Of a DNA stretch of 34,049 nucleotides, positions 9,322-16,726 are shown piece by piece (within the stretch, counting starts at the first letter, position 1; each line of letters opens with the position of its first letter). The stretch is from the NCBI GenBank assembly GCA_943328505.2, contig CALQAH020000023.1:1-34049 (forward strand), read 5' to 3'. This stretch comes from Rhizobium sp. Q54. Its GTDB lineage: Bacteria; Bacteroidota; Bacteroidia; Flavobacteriales; Flavobacteriaceae. The notes below the pieces were generated by a model. That model worked only from the letters and a program-made list of their open reading frames with translations. It ran no database searches and was not told the DNA's origin. The position numbers and the translations under genes were made by a program.

Positions 9322-9395
9322 AGCCCTGATAGTAGTGGCATCCTTTTGTGCCCGTGTTGGGCATAAAAGATATAACGGATAGCAGGATTAGCTTC
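9322..9395 (+). ncRNA. Flavo-1-like structured RNA / palindromic intergenic element
   Basis: From AGCCCTGATAGTAGTGGCAT to ATAGCAGGATTAGCTTC the segment folds into two helices. An inner stem CTTTT-G-TGCCC (9343-9353) pairs with GGGCA-T-AAAAG (9359-9369) over a five-base loop. An outer CCTG/CAGG helix has GATA-rich internal bulges. I recall closely similar text recurring in Flavobacteriia intergenic regions, and it resembles the Flavo-1 RNA motif of Rfam. That match is from memory and was not searched. Strand is uncertain because the element is largely symmetric. It lies between the permease gene and a bidirectional terminator. Confidence 0.6.
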
Positions 9396-9400
9396 AAATA

Positions 9401-9439
9401 AAAAAAATCCATCACAAATTACTTGCGATGGATTTTTTT
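9401..9439. terminator. Bidirectional terminator between permease and gap
   Basis: A perfect 13-bp inverted repeat, AAAAAAATCCATC (9401-9413) and GATGGATTTTTTT (9427-9439), with a 13-base loop. T runs occur on both strands. It serves the permease (+) and the convergent GAPDH gene (-) whose stop is at 9457. Confidence 0.85.
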
Positions 9440-9456
9440 CTTGAATTAATAAACTC

Positions 9457-10905
9457 CTAGTAATACGTAAAACGTCTTACTTTAGAAATGTATTTTGCCA
9501 GTCGGATTACTTGGTGACTATAGCCATATTCGTTATCATACCAAACATACAATACTATGTTTTTTCCATCATTGGAAACAATTGTCGCGTTACTGTCATA
9601 AATAGCAGGTGCTGAAGTACCAACAATATCTGAGGAAACCAACTCGTTGTTCAACGAATATTTAATTTGTTCTACTAGTTCGCCTTCCAAAGCATATTGT
9701 TTCATAATCGCATTGACATCGGCAACGGAGGTTTCTTTACTTACTTCTAAATTCAAAATCACTAGCGAACCGTTTGGAACTGGAACACGAATAGCGTTTG
9801 AAGTTAATTTCCCAGCTAAACTTGGTAATGCTTTGGCAACTGCAGTTCCAGCACCTGTTTCGGTAATTACCATATTCAGTGCCGCAGCACGACCACGACG
9901 GTATTTTTTGTGCATGTTATCTACCAAGTTTTGGTCGTTGGTATAAGCATGAATCGTTTCTAAATGGCCTTTAACGACACCAAGTGTATCTTCAATAGCT
10001 TTTAAAATTGGGGTAATTGCATTGGTTGTACACGATGCTGCTGAAAAAATATTCACTTCGTCCGGATTGTATTCTTTGTGGTTTACACCATAAACTATAT
10101 TAGGAACGCCTTTTCCTGGTGCTGTTAATAACACTTTATTAACGCCTTTGGAAACCAAATGTCTTTTCAAGGCTTCTTCTGTAGTGAAAGCTCCCGTATT
10201 ATCGATGACTAAAGCTTTTTCGATGCCAAATTGTGTATAATCAATTTCTTCCGGACCATTTGCAGTAATAATATGAACGGTAGTGCCATTAATAATTAAA
10301 GCATTGTTTTCCACATCGGCTTGAACCGAACCTTCAAAATCGCCATGAATGGAATCATAACGCAATAATGAAGCTCTTTTTTCTAAGGAAGTTGCGTCGT
10401 TTTTATCACGTGTTACGATGGCACGCAAACGCATTTGTTGTCCTTTACCCATTTTGCTCATCATTTCACGAGCTAGCAAACGTCCAATTCTACCAAAACC
10501 ATATAAAACAACATCTTTGGGTTTGATGTCTTTTGTTTTTTTAGCATTTTTTAATTTATCGATTACAAAAGCTCTGCAATCATTGTATTTGTTATCTTCT
10601 AAATGATATTCATAGGTCAATTTTCCTATATCAATTCGTGATGGAGGTAAATCTAAATTTTCAATAGCTTTTGCAATTTCAACAGAATCAAAAACGTTGA
10701 TTGGTTTTTGCACAAATTCGCCAGCATATTCATGTAAGTTCATGATATCGCTCACGTTTCTGTCGATCAATTGATTTCTGAAAAGTATCAATTCTATGGA
10801 TTTATCATACCATAAATCGCTAATAATTTTAATAAATTCAACGGCTGCTTTTCGTCTGTCAGCCTGAAAGGACAATTCTTTTTCGTATAAAGTGTTGCTG
10901 TTCAT
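9457..10905 (-). CDS. gap: Glyceraldehyde-3-phosphate dehydrogenase, long form
   Basis: A 482-residue phosphorylating GAPDH, which interconverts glyceraldehyde-3-phosphate and 1,3-bisphosphoglycerate. The Rossmann motif YGFGRIGR lies at 135-142 and the catalytic Cys292 in SAASCTTNAITPIL. His and substrate-binding segments follow (HAYTNDQNLVDNMHKKYRRGRAAA), and the C-terminal WYDNEYGYSHQV is intact. The first ~130 residues are an extra helical, charged domain absent from the usual ~335-residue enzymes, as in the long GAPDHs of some Pseudomonas and Bacteroidota. Coenzyme preference and whether it works in glycolysis or gluconeogenesis cannot be told here. The gene appears monocistronic, with a candidate promoter at 10953-10960 and a shared terminator at 9401-9439. 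Confidence 0.95.
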   Translation of the reverse strand: MNSNTLYEKELSFQADRRKAAVEFIKIISDLWYDKSIELILFRNQLIDRNVSDIMNLHEYAGEFVQKPINVFDSVEIAKAIENLDLPPSRIDIGKLTYEYHLEDNKYNDCRAFVIDKLKNAKKTKDIKPKDVVLYGFGRIGRLLAREMMSKMGKGQQMRLRAIVTRDKNDATSLEKRASLLRYDSIHGDFEGSVQADVENNALIINGTTVHIITANGPEEIDYTQFGIEKALVIDNTGAFTTEEALKRHLVSKGVNKVLLTAPGKGVPNIVYGVNHKEYNPDEVNIFSAASCTTNAITPILKAIEDTLGVVKGHLETIHAYTNDQNLVDNMHKKYRRGRAAALNMVITETGAGTAVAKALPSLAGKLTSNAIRVPVPNGSLVILNLEVSKETSVADVNAIMKQYALEGELVEQIKYSLNNELVSSDIVGTSAPAIYDSNATIVSNDGKNIVLYVWYDNEYGYSHQVIRLAKYISKVRRFTYY

Positions 10906-10952
10906 TGGATAAAAAATAATTATGTAGTTGTTTTGAAAAATAAATCCAGGTG

Positions 10953-10960
10953 CAAAAGTA
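10953..10960 (-). promoter_or_regulatory. Candidate gap promoter -7 element
   Basis: On the minus strand the bases read TACTTTTG, a full match to TAnnTTTG, 48 bases upstream of the GAPDH start. A TTTTCG about 18 bases further upstream could be a weak -33 element and overlaps the dyad at 10978-10993. Confidence 0.5.
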
Positions 10961-10977
10961 GTAATTAGAAGTGTTTA

Positions 10978-10993
10978 ACGAAAACGATTTCGT
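10978..10993 (-). promoter_or_regulatory. Perfect dyad upstream of gap, putative operator
   Basis: ACGAAA (10978-10983), ACGA, TTTCGT (10988-10993) is a perfect 6-4-6 inverted repeat over the expected -33 zone of the gap promoter. Its right part, AACGATTTCGT, is identical to bases 4853-4863 upstream of aconitase. The shape recalls LacI-family operators, but the regulator is unknown. Confidence 0.4.
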
Positions 10994-11009
10994 GAATTAT
11001 TTCAATATA

Positions 11010-11039
11010 AAAAGCCAACCTTTTTAAAGATTGGCTTTT
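11010..11039 (-). terminator. Terminator after the DegQ-like protease gene
   Basis: AAAAGCCAA (11010-11018) pairs with TTGGCTTTT (11031-11039), with further CTTT/AAAG pairing inside. Read on the minus strand, the stem ends in TTGGCTTTTTAT, as expected for transcription leaving the protease gene whose stop is at 11063. Confidence 0.75.
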
Positions 11040-11062
11040 GGAAAAATAATTAACTAAATATA

Positions 11063-12457
11063 TTAAATAATAATTTGAATAATCTGTCCCATTTGATTAA
11101 TCATTTGGATGCTAACACTTTGATTTTCATCTTTTTTATTTAAGAATTTTGAAATGGTTTCCACATCAGTGGCTTTTACATTGTCAACAGAAAGTATAAT
11201 ATTTCCTTTCAATTGGTTATAATATGGTTTTAAATTTTCATTATTGATTTCTTTAATCCGAACGCCATAATCAATTCTGAATTTTCTTTTGTCGGCAGCT
11301 TCAATATTCTCCAATTCGATTCCTTTAAATTCGGTACTGACTACATCATTTTTTACTAAAGTAACGGATACTGATTTTGTTTCTCCATTTCTAATAAAAG
11401 TAACTTGCACTTTGTCATTTGGTCGTTTGGTACTAATATAACCTGAAAGTTCTGAGAAAGAGTTGATTTTTTGAGTATCTAATTTTTTTACAATATCCCC
11501 TTTTTGCAAACCAGCTTTTTCTGCTCCAGAATTTTTAGTAACCTTCCCAATATAAAATCCTTCGGTGTCATTAACTCCTAATTCTTTGGATACTCTGCTG
11601 TTTAATTCGTTACCTTCAATACCAAGAATTCCACGTTGTACATTACCAAATTCCATTAAATCTTCAATGATTTTTTTGGTAATATTAGATGGAACAGCAA
11701 AAGAATACCCAACATAAGAACCAGTTTGCGATGAAATCATGGTGTTGATTCCAACCAATTCTCCTCGTGTGTTTACCAAAGCGCCACCACTATTTCCAGG
11801 ATTTACAGCAGCATCGGTTTGTATGAAAGATTGAATGCCGTTAGTGTCTAAGTTTCTGGCTTTCGCCGATACAATTCCGGCAGTAACGGTTGAAGTTAAG
11901 TTATAAGGATTCCCAACTGCCAAAACCCATTCACCAACTTTTACTTGATCCGAATCGGCAAAAGTAGAATACGGTAATTTTTCGTCGGTATCAATTTTCA
12001 ATAAAGCAATGTCCATTTTAGAATCGGTTCCAATAAGTCTGGCTTTGTAGGCTTTATTATTATTCAATGTCACTTCAAGTTCATTAGCATCTTTAATCAC
12101 GTGATTATTTGTAACAATATAACCATCTTCCGAAATAATAACGCCCGAACCAGTACCAATTTGCTCTTGTTGTTGTCCGCCTTGAGAACCATAAAAATAT
12201 TCCATTATTGGGTTGGATACCGTTCTAACCGAAACATTTTTAACGTGAACAACGGTATGCACAGCATTTTCCGCAGCCGCTGTAAAATCTACTGCTTCAC
12301 CAGACAAACCAACGGTTCTGCCATAATTATTTGGCGCAGAAGTAACGATGGAATTTCGGTTAGTAGTACCATCAAAAAATAATTTGTAAGCTCCAAGAGT
12401 AGTTGCTCCGCTTAATAGAGAAACTAAAAATAAACTTGATAATCGTTTCATATACAT
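11063..12457 (-). CDS. DegQ/HtrA-type periplasmic serine protease
   Basis: A 464-residue trypsin-like protease with PDZ domains, a family that degrades or refolds damaged envelope proteins. The catalytic triad is visible: His119 in TNNHVI, Asp149 in KMDIALLKID and Ser223 in NPGNSGGAL. A basic, hydrophobic N-terminus (MKRLSSLFLVSLLSGATTLGAY) is a signal peptide or membrane anchor. A GQQQE-containing loop precedes the protease core. The first PDZ (about 275-365) has the RGILGIEG carboxylate-binding loop, and a second, diverged PDZ-like region closes the protein. Starts at 12457 (MYMKRL) and 12451 (MKRL) are both possible; the second gives the cleaner signal peptide. It is divergent from dapF. 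Confidence 0.93.
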   Translation of the reverse strand: MYMKRLSSLFLVSLLSGATTLGAYKLFFDGTTNRNSIVTSAPNNYGRTVGLSGEAVDFTAAAENAVHTVVHVKNVSVRTVSNPIMEYFYGSQGGQQQEQIGTGSGVIISEDGYIVTNNHVIKDANELEVTLNNNKAYKARLIGTDSKMDIALLKIDTDEKLPYSTFADSDQVKVGEWVLAVGNPYNLTSTVTAGIVSAKARNLDTNGIQSFIQTDAAVNPGNSGGALVNTRGELVGINTMISSQTGSYVGYSFAVPSNITKKIIEDLMEFGNVQRGILGIEGNELNSRVSKELGVNDTEGFYIGKVTKNSGAEKAGLQKGDIVKKLDTQKINSFSELSGYISTKRPNDKVQVTFIRNGETKSVSVTLVKNDVVSTEFKGIELENIEAADKRKFRIDYGVRIKEINNENLKPYYNQLKGNIILSVDNVKATDVETISKFLNKKDENQSVSIQMINQMGQIIQIII

Positions 12458-12557
12458 TTTACATTTAAATTATTAGTGGAGTAAAATTATAAATATTTTT
12501 TTTTCAAAAAATCACTTTAACGCTCGTTTAACATACTTTAACTTCTCTTTAATATAT

Positions 12558-12565
12558 TATCTTTG
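12558..12565 (+). promoter_or_regulatory. Candidate dapF promoter -7 element
   Basis: TATCTTTG matches TAnnTTTG, 19 bases before the dapF ATG. No clear -33 TTG is seen. A small dyad, AACG-CT-CGTT, lies at 12519-12528 between the two divergent genes. Confidence 0.4.
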
Positions 12566-12584
12566 TGGGTATATAATTTTAAAA

Positions 12585-13367
12585 ATGCAAATCATTTTTT
12601 ATAAATACGAAGGAACAGGAAACGACTTTGTTATGATTGATAATCGTCAAAATACATTTCCTAAAAACAACCTTAAACTCATTGAAAGATTGTGTGACCG
12701 ACGCTTTGGAATTGGTGCAGATGGATTGATTTTGTTAGAAAACGATTCGGAAACCAATTTTAAAATGGTTTATTACAATTCTGATGGAAACGAAAGTTCT
12801 ATGTGTGGTAACGGCGGACGATGTTTGGTGGCTTTTGCCAAAAGGTTGAATGTTATCCAAAACAGTGCAACTTTTATCGCTACAGATGGTTTACATCACG
12901 CTACCCTATTAGAAAACGAATATGTTTCTCTTCAAATGAAAGATGTTGATGAAGTGAAAATTGAAGACAGTTATGTTTTTTTGAATACGGGTTCTCCACA
13001 TCATGTTATATTAGTTGAGGATATAGAAAATTGGGATGTTAAAAATAACGGAGCCAAAATTCGATATTCCGATTTGTATGGAAAAGCAGGTAGCAATGTA
13101 AATTTTGTAAAACAAAAGACCGATAATCATTTTGCCATTCGAACCTATGAACGCGGTGTTGAAGATGAAACTTTATCCTGTGGAACTGGTGCAACAGCTG
13201 TAGCAATAGCCATGAATGCGATTGGCAAAACCAATTCACACACTATAAAAATAGACGTTGAAGGTGGTCAACTGGAAGTTTCTTTTGACAAAGTCGATGA
13301 TAGATTTGTCAATGTGTTTTTAAAAGGACCAGCGACTTTTGTTTTTAAAGGAGAGATTGATTTTTGA
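12585..13367 (+). CDS. dapF: Diaminopimelate epimerase
   Basis: A 260-residue cytoplasmic enzyme converting LL- to meso-diaminopimelate, for lysine and for peptidoglycan cross-linking. The N-terminal FYKYEGTGNDFVMIDNR is the family signature. The two catalytic cysteines are Cys74 in SSMCGNGGRC and Cys199 in ETLSCGTGATA, one in each of the two mirrored domains. The length is slightly short but normal for Bacteroidota. It heads a same-strand run with a GNAT protein, mltG and two envelope genes. The start ATG follows a TATCTTTG promoter element closely. Confidence 0.96.
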   Translation: MQIIFYKYEGTGNDFVMIDNRQNTFPKNNLKLIERLCDRRFGIGADGLILLENDSETNFKMVYYNSDGNESSMCGNGGRCLVAFAKRLNVIQNSATFIATDGLHHATLLENEYVSLQMKDVDEVKIEDSYVFLNTGSPHHVILVEDIENWDVKNNGAKIRYSDLYGKAGSNVNFVKQKTDNHFAIRTYERGVEDETLSCGTGATAVAIAMNAIGKTNSHTIKIDVEGGQLEVSFDKVDDRFVNVFLKGPATFVFKGEIDF

Positions 13368-13391
13368 TTTTAGACTACCGATTTTTGATTT
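13357..13391. repeat. Short direct repeat downstream of dapF
   Basis: GATTTTTGATTT occurs twice, at 13357-13368 (overlapping the dapF stop region) and at 13380-13391. The 75-base gap before the next gene holds nothing else I can support. Confidence 0.45.
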
Positions 13392-13442
13392 AAGAGTAAT
13401 GTAAAACATCTAAAATCGTTAATCATCTTTTATATTTTTATT

Positions 13443-13970
13443 ATGATAACATTAAAAGGACAAAATATCTACCTACGCGCACTCGAACCCGAAGATTTAG
13501 AGTTTGTGTATGCCATAGAAAACGACGAGAATTTTTGGGAAGTGAGCAATACCCAAACACCTTACAGCAAGTTTTTAGTTCGGCAGTATCTTGAAAATGC
13601 GCATCAGGATATTTATGAAGCCAAGCAAATACGTTTGGCAATTTGTAAAAACAATACTTCAGAAGCTATTGGTTTGATTGACTTATTCGATTATGATGCC
13701 CCAAATCAACGTGCTGGAATCGGTATTATTATACGAAACGAAACCAATAGAAATCAAGGATTGGGAAATGAATCCTTAGATTTATTAGTAAATTATGCTT
13801 TTAAAAAATTACAATTACACCAATTATACGCAAATATTGGCGTAAATAATGAAGCCAGTTTGAAGCTTTTTACTACTTTTGGTTTTCAAAAAATTGGAGT
13901 CAAAAAAGATTGGAATTTAGTACAGGGTAAATTCCAAGACGAACTTATTTTTCAGTTGATTAATTCATAA
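13443..13970 (+). CDS. GNAT N-acetyltransferase (RimJ/RimL-like)
   Basis: A 175-residue acetyltransferase. The start MITLKGQNIYLRALEPEDLEFVYAIEND is the beta1-alpha1 signature of the RimJ/RimL branch. The acetyl-CoA pyrophosphate-binding loop is NRNQGLGNESL, and the C-terminal INVNNEAS-like pattern (ANIGVNNEASLKLFTTFGFQKIG) is typical of the fold. The substrate could be a protein N-terminus, an amine or a small metabolite, and cannot be inferred. It ends four bases before mltG, so the two are probably co-transcribed. Confidence 0.85.
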   Translation: MITLKGQNIYLRALEPEDLEFVYAIENDENFWEVSNTQTPYSKFLVRQYLENAHQDIYEAKQIRLAICKNNTSEAIGLIDLFDYDAPNQRAGIGIIIRNETNRNQGLGNESLDLLVNYAFKKLQLHQLYANIGVNNEASLKLFTTFGFQKIGVKKDWNLVQGKFQDELIFQLINS

Positions 13971-13974
13971 AATA

Positions 13975-15015
13975 ATGCAATTTAAAAAAATACTATCCTA
14001 CGGGTCTGTGCTATTACTGTTTATTTTATTGGCAGTTGGACTAAAAATTTACATTGATATTTTTACAGATAATACCAAATTTTCACAAGACGAAGTGTAT
14101 GTGTATGTCCCAACCGATGCTACTTATGCACAAGTAAAAGAGATAATGTCGCCGTTTGTGGAAAACATGGAAGACTTTAAAACCGTTGCCGAAAAGCGTT
14201 CTTATGATGAAAATATAATTGCGGGGAAATTTCTATTGAAAAAAGGAATGAATAGTTTTAATTTGGTTTCTGCTATTCGAAGAAATGTCCCAGTGAGCTT
14301 AGCTTTCAACAATCAAGAGAGATTGGAGAATTTGTGTGTTCGTTTGAGTTCACAAATTGAACCGGATACAACAAAATTACTCGAGACTTTTAAGGATTCC
14401 GTATTTTTGAAAGAGAATGGTTTTACCAAAGAAAATGTTTTCTCCATGTTTTTACCCAATACCTATGAAGTGTATTGGAATATTTCTGCAGTAAAATTTA
14501 GAACCAAAATGCTTAAAGAATATAATCGTTTTTGGACCAAAGAGCGTATTCAAAAAGCAACGGCATTGAATTTAACGCCCGTTCAAGTTATAACAATAGC
14601 ATCGATTGTACATAAAGAAACAGCCAAAAAATCGGAGCGAAAAACAGTGGCAGGAGTTTATTTGAATAGATTGACTCAGGGAATGCCGCTTCAAGCCGAT
14701 CCAACGATTATCTATGCGTTGAAATTGAAAACGAACGATTTCGATCAAATCATCAAACGTGTTTTGTATGGAGACCTTTTTATTACATCTCCTTACAATA
14801 CTTATCAAAATATTGGATTACCGCCGGGACCAATTGCCATGCCCGATGTAGATGCGATTGACGCGGTTTTAAATGCCGAGAAACACAATTATATTTATTT
14901 CTGTGCGAGTGTTGAGAAATTTGGCTACCATGTGTTTGCAGCCACCTACGAGCAACATCAGGTGAATGCCAAAAAATATTCCGATTGGTTGAACACTAAA
15001 GGGACAAAACGATAA
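13975..15015 (+). CDS. mltG: Endolytic transglycosylase MltG (YceG family)
   Basis: A 346-residue inner-membrane enzyme that cleaves nascent peptidoglycan strands within the chain and helps set glycan length. A single N-terminal membrane helix (about residues 8-28) is followed by a LysM-like part (VYVYVPTDATYAQVKEI) and the YceG catalytic domain. The core reads ASIVHKETAKKSERKTVAGVYLNRL, then MPLQADPTIIYAL and SPYNTYQNIGLPPGPI, all family hallmarks. In the ASIVEKE motif known from E. coli, the first Glu is His213 here while the second, Glu215, is kept. It lies four bases after the GNAT gene and five before the DUF2279 gene. Confidence 0.93.
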   Translation: MQFKKILSYGSVLLLFILLAVGLKIYIDIFTDNTKFSQDEVYVYVPTDATYAQVKEIMSPFVENMEDFKTVAEKRSYDENIIAGKFLLKKGMNSFNLVSAIRRNVPVSLAFNNQERLENLCVRLSSQIEPDTTKLLETFKDSVFLKENGFTKENVFSMFLPNTYEVYWNISAVKFRTKMLKEYNRFWTKERIQKATALNLTPVQVITIASIVHKETAKKSERKTVAGVYLNRLTQGMPLQADPTIIYALKLKTNDFDQIIKRVLYGDLFITSPYNTYQNIGLPPGPIAMPDVDAIDAVLNAEKHNYIYFCASVEKFGYHVFAATYEQHQVNAKKYSDWLNTKGTKR

Positions 15016-15019
15016 TTCA

Positions 15020-15937
15020 TTGAATTTACAAAGGAATTTAATCTTATACTCTTTTCTTTTTGCAACAAGTTTTCTTTTTGCGCAAAACACTTCTGATTTT
15101 TTTTTCAAACCATCGGACACCTTAAATAAAAAAAGGTTAAACACTATAATCATTTCTGAAACTGCTATTGGTGCTGCAGCATTAATTGGTTTAAACCAAC
15201 TTTGGTATGCAGATTACCCAAAATCCAATTTTCATTTCATCAACGATAATGCCGAATGGTTACAGATGGATAAAATTGGACATCTATATTCTTCCTATCA
15301 TTTGGGAAGATTTGGTGCCAATACCTTGAAATGGTCGGGATGTAACAGGAATAGTCAGCTATTATATGGCGCTACATTGGGATTGGCATTTCTCACTACT
15401 GTTGAGGTTTTTGATGGTTATTCGTCTCAATGGGGAGCATCTTTAGGCGATGTTGCTGCTAATGTTGCTGGAACTGCTTTGTTTGTTTCACAAGAATTAT
15501 TGTGGAAAGAACAAAGAATTGTTCCTAAGTTTTCTTTTCATACCACGCCTTATGCTTCGGTTAGACCCAACGTTTTAGGAAGTACTTTTCAAGAGCAAGT
15601 TTTAAAAGACTATAACGGACAAACCTATTGGTTGTCAGCAAATCTTCATTCTTTTTTTAGAGTTTCAAAAATACCAAAATGGCTTAATTTGGCGGTGGGT
15701 TATGGTGCCGAAGGAATGATTACCGGAGAAGAAGGATTGGTAAACACTGTTTTTCTTCCAGAAAGTGAAAGATATCGTCAATTTTACTTGAGTTTTGATG
15801 TGGATTTGACAAAAATCAAAACCAAATCTTACTTTTTAAAGACACTATTCTCCGTTTTTAATACTATCAAGATTCCTGCTCCAACGATTGAAATCAAGGG
15901 TAGCGGAGGTTATAAATTTCATTATTTGTATTTTTAG
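15020..15937 (+). CDS. DUF2279 family exported protein
   Basis: A 305-residue protein of unknown function. It starts at a TTG (15020), because no ATG lies before the signal peptide MNLQRNLILYSFLFATSFLFAQ. The DUF2279 core is visible as MDKIGHLYSSYHLGRFGANTLKWSG, LGLAFLTTVEVFDGYSSQWGASLGDVAANVAGT and a long C-terminal segment with HTTPYASVRPNVLGS. The C-terminal third is beta-rich and ends in aromatic residues (KFHYLYF), suggesting association with the outer membrane. It is probably translated from the mltG transcript, with a four-base gap. I suggest an envelope role from context only. Confidence 0.8.
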   Translation: MNLQRNLILYSFLFATSFLFAQNTSDFFFKPSDTLNKKRLNTIIISETAIGAAALIGLNQLWYADYPKSNFHFINDNAEWLQMDKIGHLYSSYHLGRFGANTLKWSGCNRNSQLLYGATLGLAFLTTVEVFDGYSSQWGASLGDVAANVAGTALFVSQELLWKEQRIVPKFSFHTTPYASVRPNVLGSTFQEQVLKDYNGQTYWLSANLHSFFRVSKIPKWLNLAVGYGAEGMITGEEGLVNTVFLPESERYRQFYLSFDVDLTKIKTKSYFLKTLFSVFNTIKIPAPTIEIKGSGGYKFHYLYF

Positions 15938-15955
15938 AAAACTTTAACTTGTTGA

Positions 15956-15987
15956 TTGTCAATTTTATAAATTTATTTGTATATTTG
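15956..15987 (+). promoter_or_regulatory. Candidate promoter upstream of the lysozyme-like gene
   Basis: A -33 TTG (15956-15958) and a -7 TATATTTG (15980-15987), separated by 21 bases, fit the Bacteroidota promoter pattern. They lie 48 bases before the ATG at 16035, so this gene may be transcribed separately from the mltG run. Confidence 0.5.
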
Positions 15988-16034
15988 CAACCGTAAATTT
16001 CATGTCGGTGACAGCGCTTGAGAAATAAAGATGA

Positions 16035-16670
16035 ATGATAAAAAAATGGGCATTTTACACAACAATCCTACTAACAGTAGCTTTCATTAGCACTGGATTT
16101 AAACCTTACAATCCCCAAAACCACAACTGGTTTTTAATTGATAAAAACGAAATACTAGAGTATGTATTTCCTTCTTTAATACCAACAGATTACTCCAATT
16201 TAAAAGTTCCTTTTGCCGGTAGATTCTTTATCGGTTATAAAGAAGCAATTGCATTCAAAGAATCGCAAGGTAAATATAAAAAAATCAATTCTTTAGGCTA
16301 CTTAGGGAAATATCAATTTGGTATGGAAACCTTAAAAACAATTGGAATTACAGATAGCTTGGCATTTATAAACTCTCCAAGATTACAAGAAAAAGCCTTT
16401 GTTACTTTGTTGTCTAAAAATAAATGGGAGTTGAAAGACTATATCGAAAAATTTGATGGAAAAATTGTTGCAGGTGTGAAAGTAACTGAATCTGGAATCT
16501 TAGCTGCGGCTCATTTGGGTGGAGTAGGTTCTGTAAAGCGTTTTTTGAATACTGATGGGAAAAGGAAATGTAAGGACGATTATGGAACTTCAGTACAAAC
16601 GTATATTCGAGATTTTGGTAATTATGAAACAGCTGGGATTATTGCAACTAAAAATGCAAAAGTAGAATAA
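16035..16670 (+). CDS. Exported lysozyme-fold-like protein, possible peptidoglycan hydrolase
   Basis: A 211-residue protein with an N-terminal hydrophobic segment (MIKKWAFYTTILLTVAFISTGF) as signal peptide or anchor. The core EAIAFKESQGKYKKINSLGYLGKYQFGMETL resembles the start of lysozyme/SLT-like domains. A conserved Glu followed by Ser (Glu76-Ser77) sits where the catalytic Glu would be, with a GKYQFG stretch after it. The later GILAAAHLGGVGSVKRFL segment also fits that fold. A role in peptidoglycan cleavage is my inference. Neighbouring mltG and dapF support it. ATG 16031 in another frame is not used. Confidence 0.65.
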   Translation: MIKKWAFYTTILLTVAFISTGFKPYNPQNHNWFLIDKNEILEYVFPSLIPTDYSNLKVPFAGRFFIGYKEAIAFKESQGKYKKINSLGYLGKYQFGMETLKTIGITDSLAFINSPRLQEKAFVTLLSKNKWELKDYIEKFDGKIVAGVKVTESGILAAAHLGGVGSVKRFLNTDGKRKCKDDYGTSVQTYIRDFGNYETAGIIATKNAKVE

Positions 16671-16726
16671 TTACGTTTTGTATTTGATAGTATGAGGAGG
16701 ACTTCCAGTGGCAGTCAGGTGTTTTT

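Noticed and set aside
15938..16034. Riboswitch-like leader before the lysozyme-like gene
   Set aside because: Only a promoter pattern is visible; I could not fold the leader into a known aptamer.
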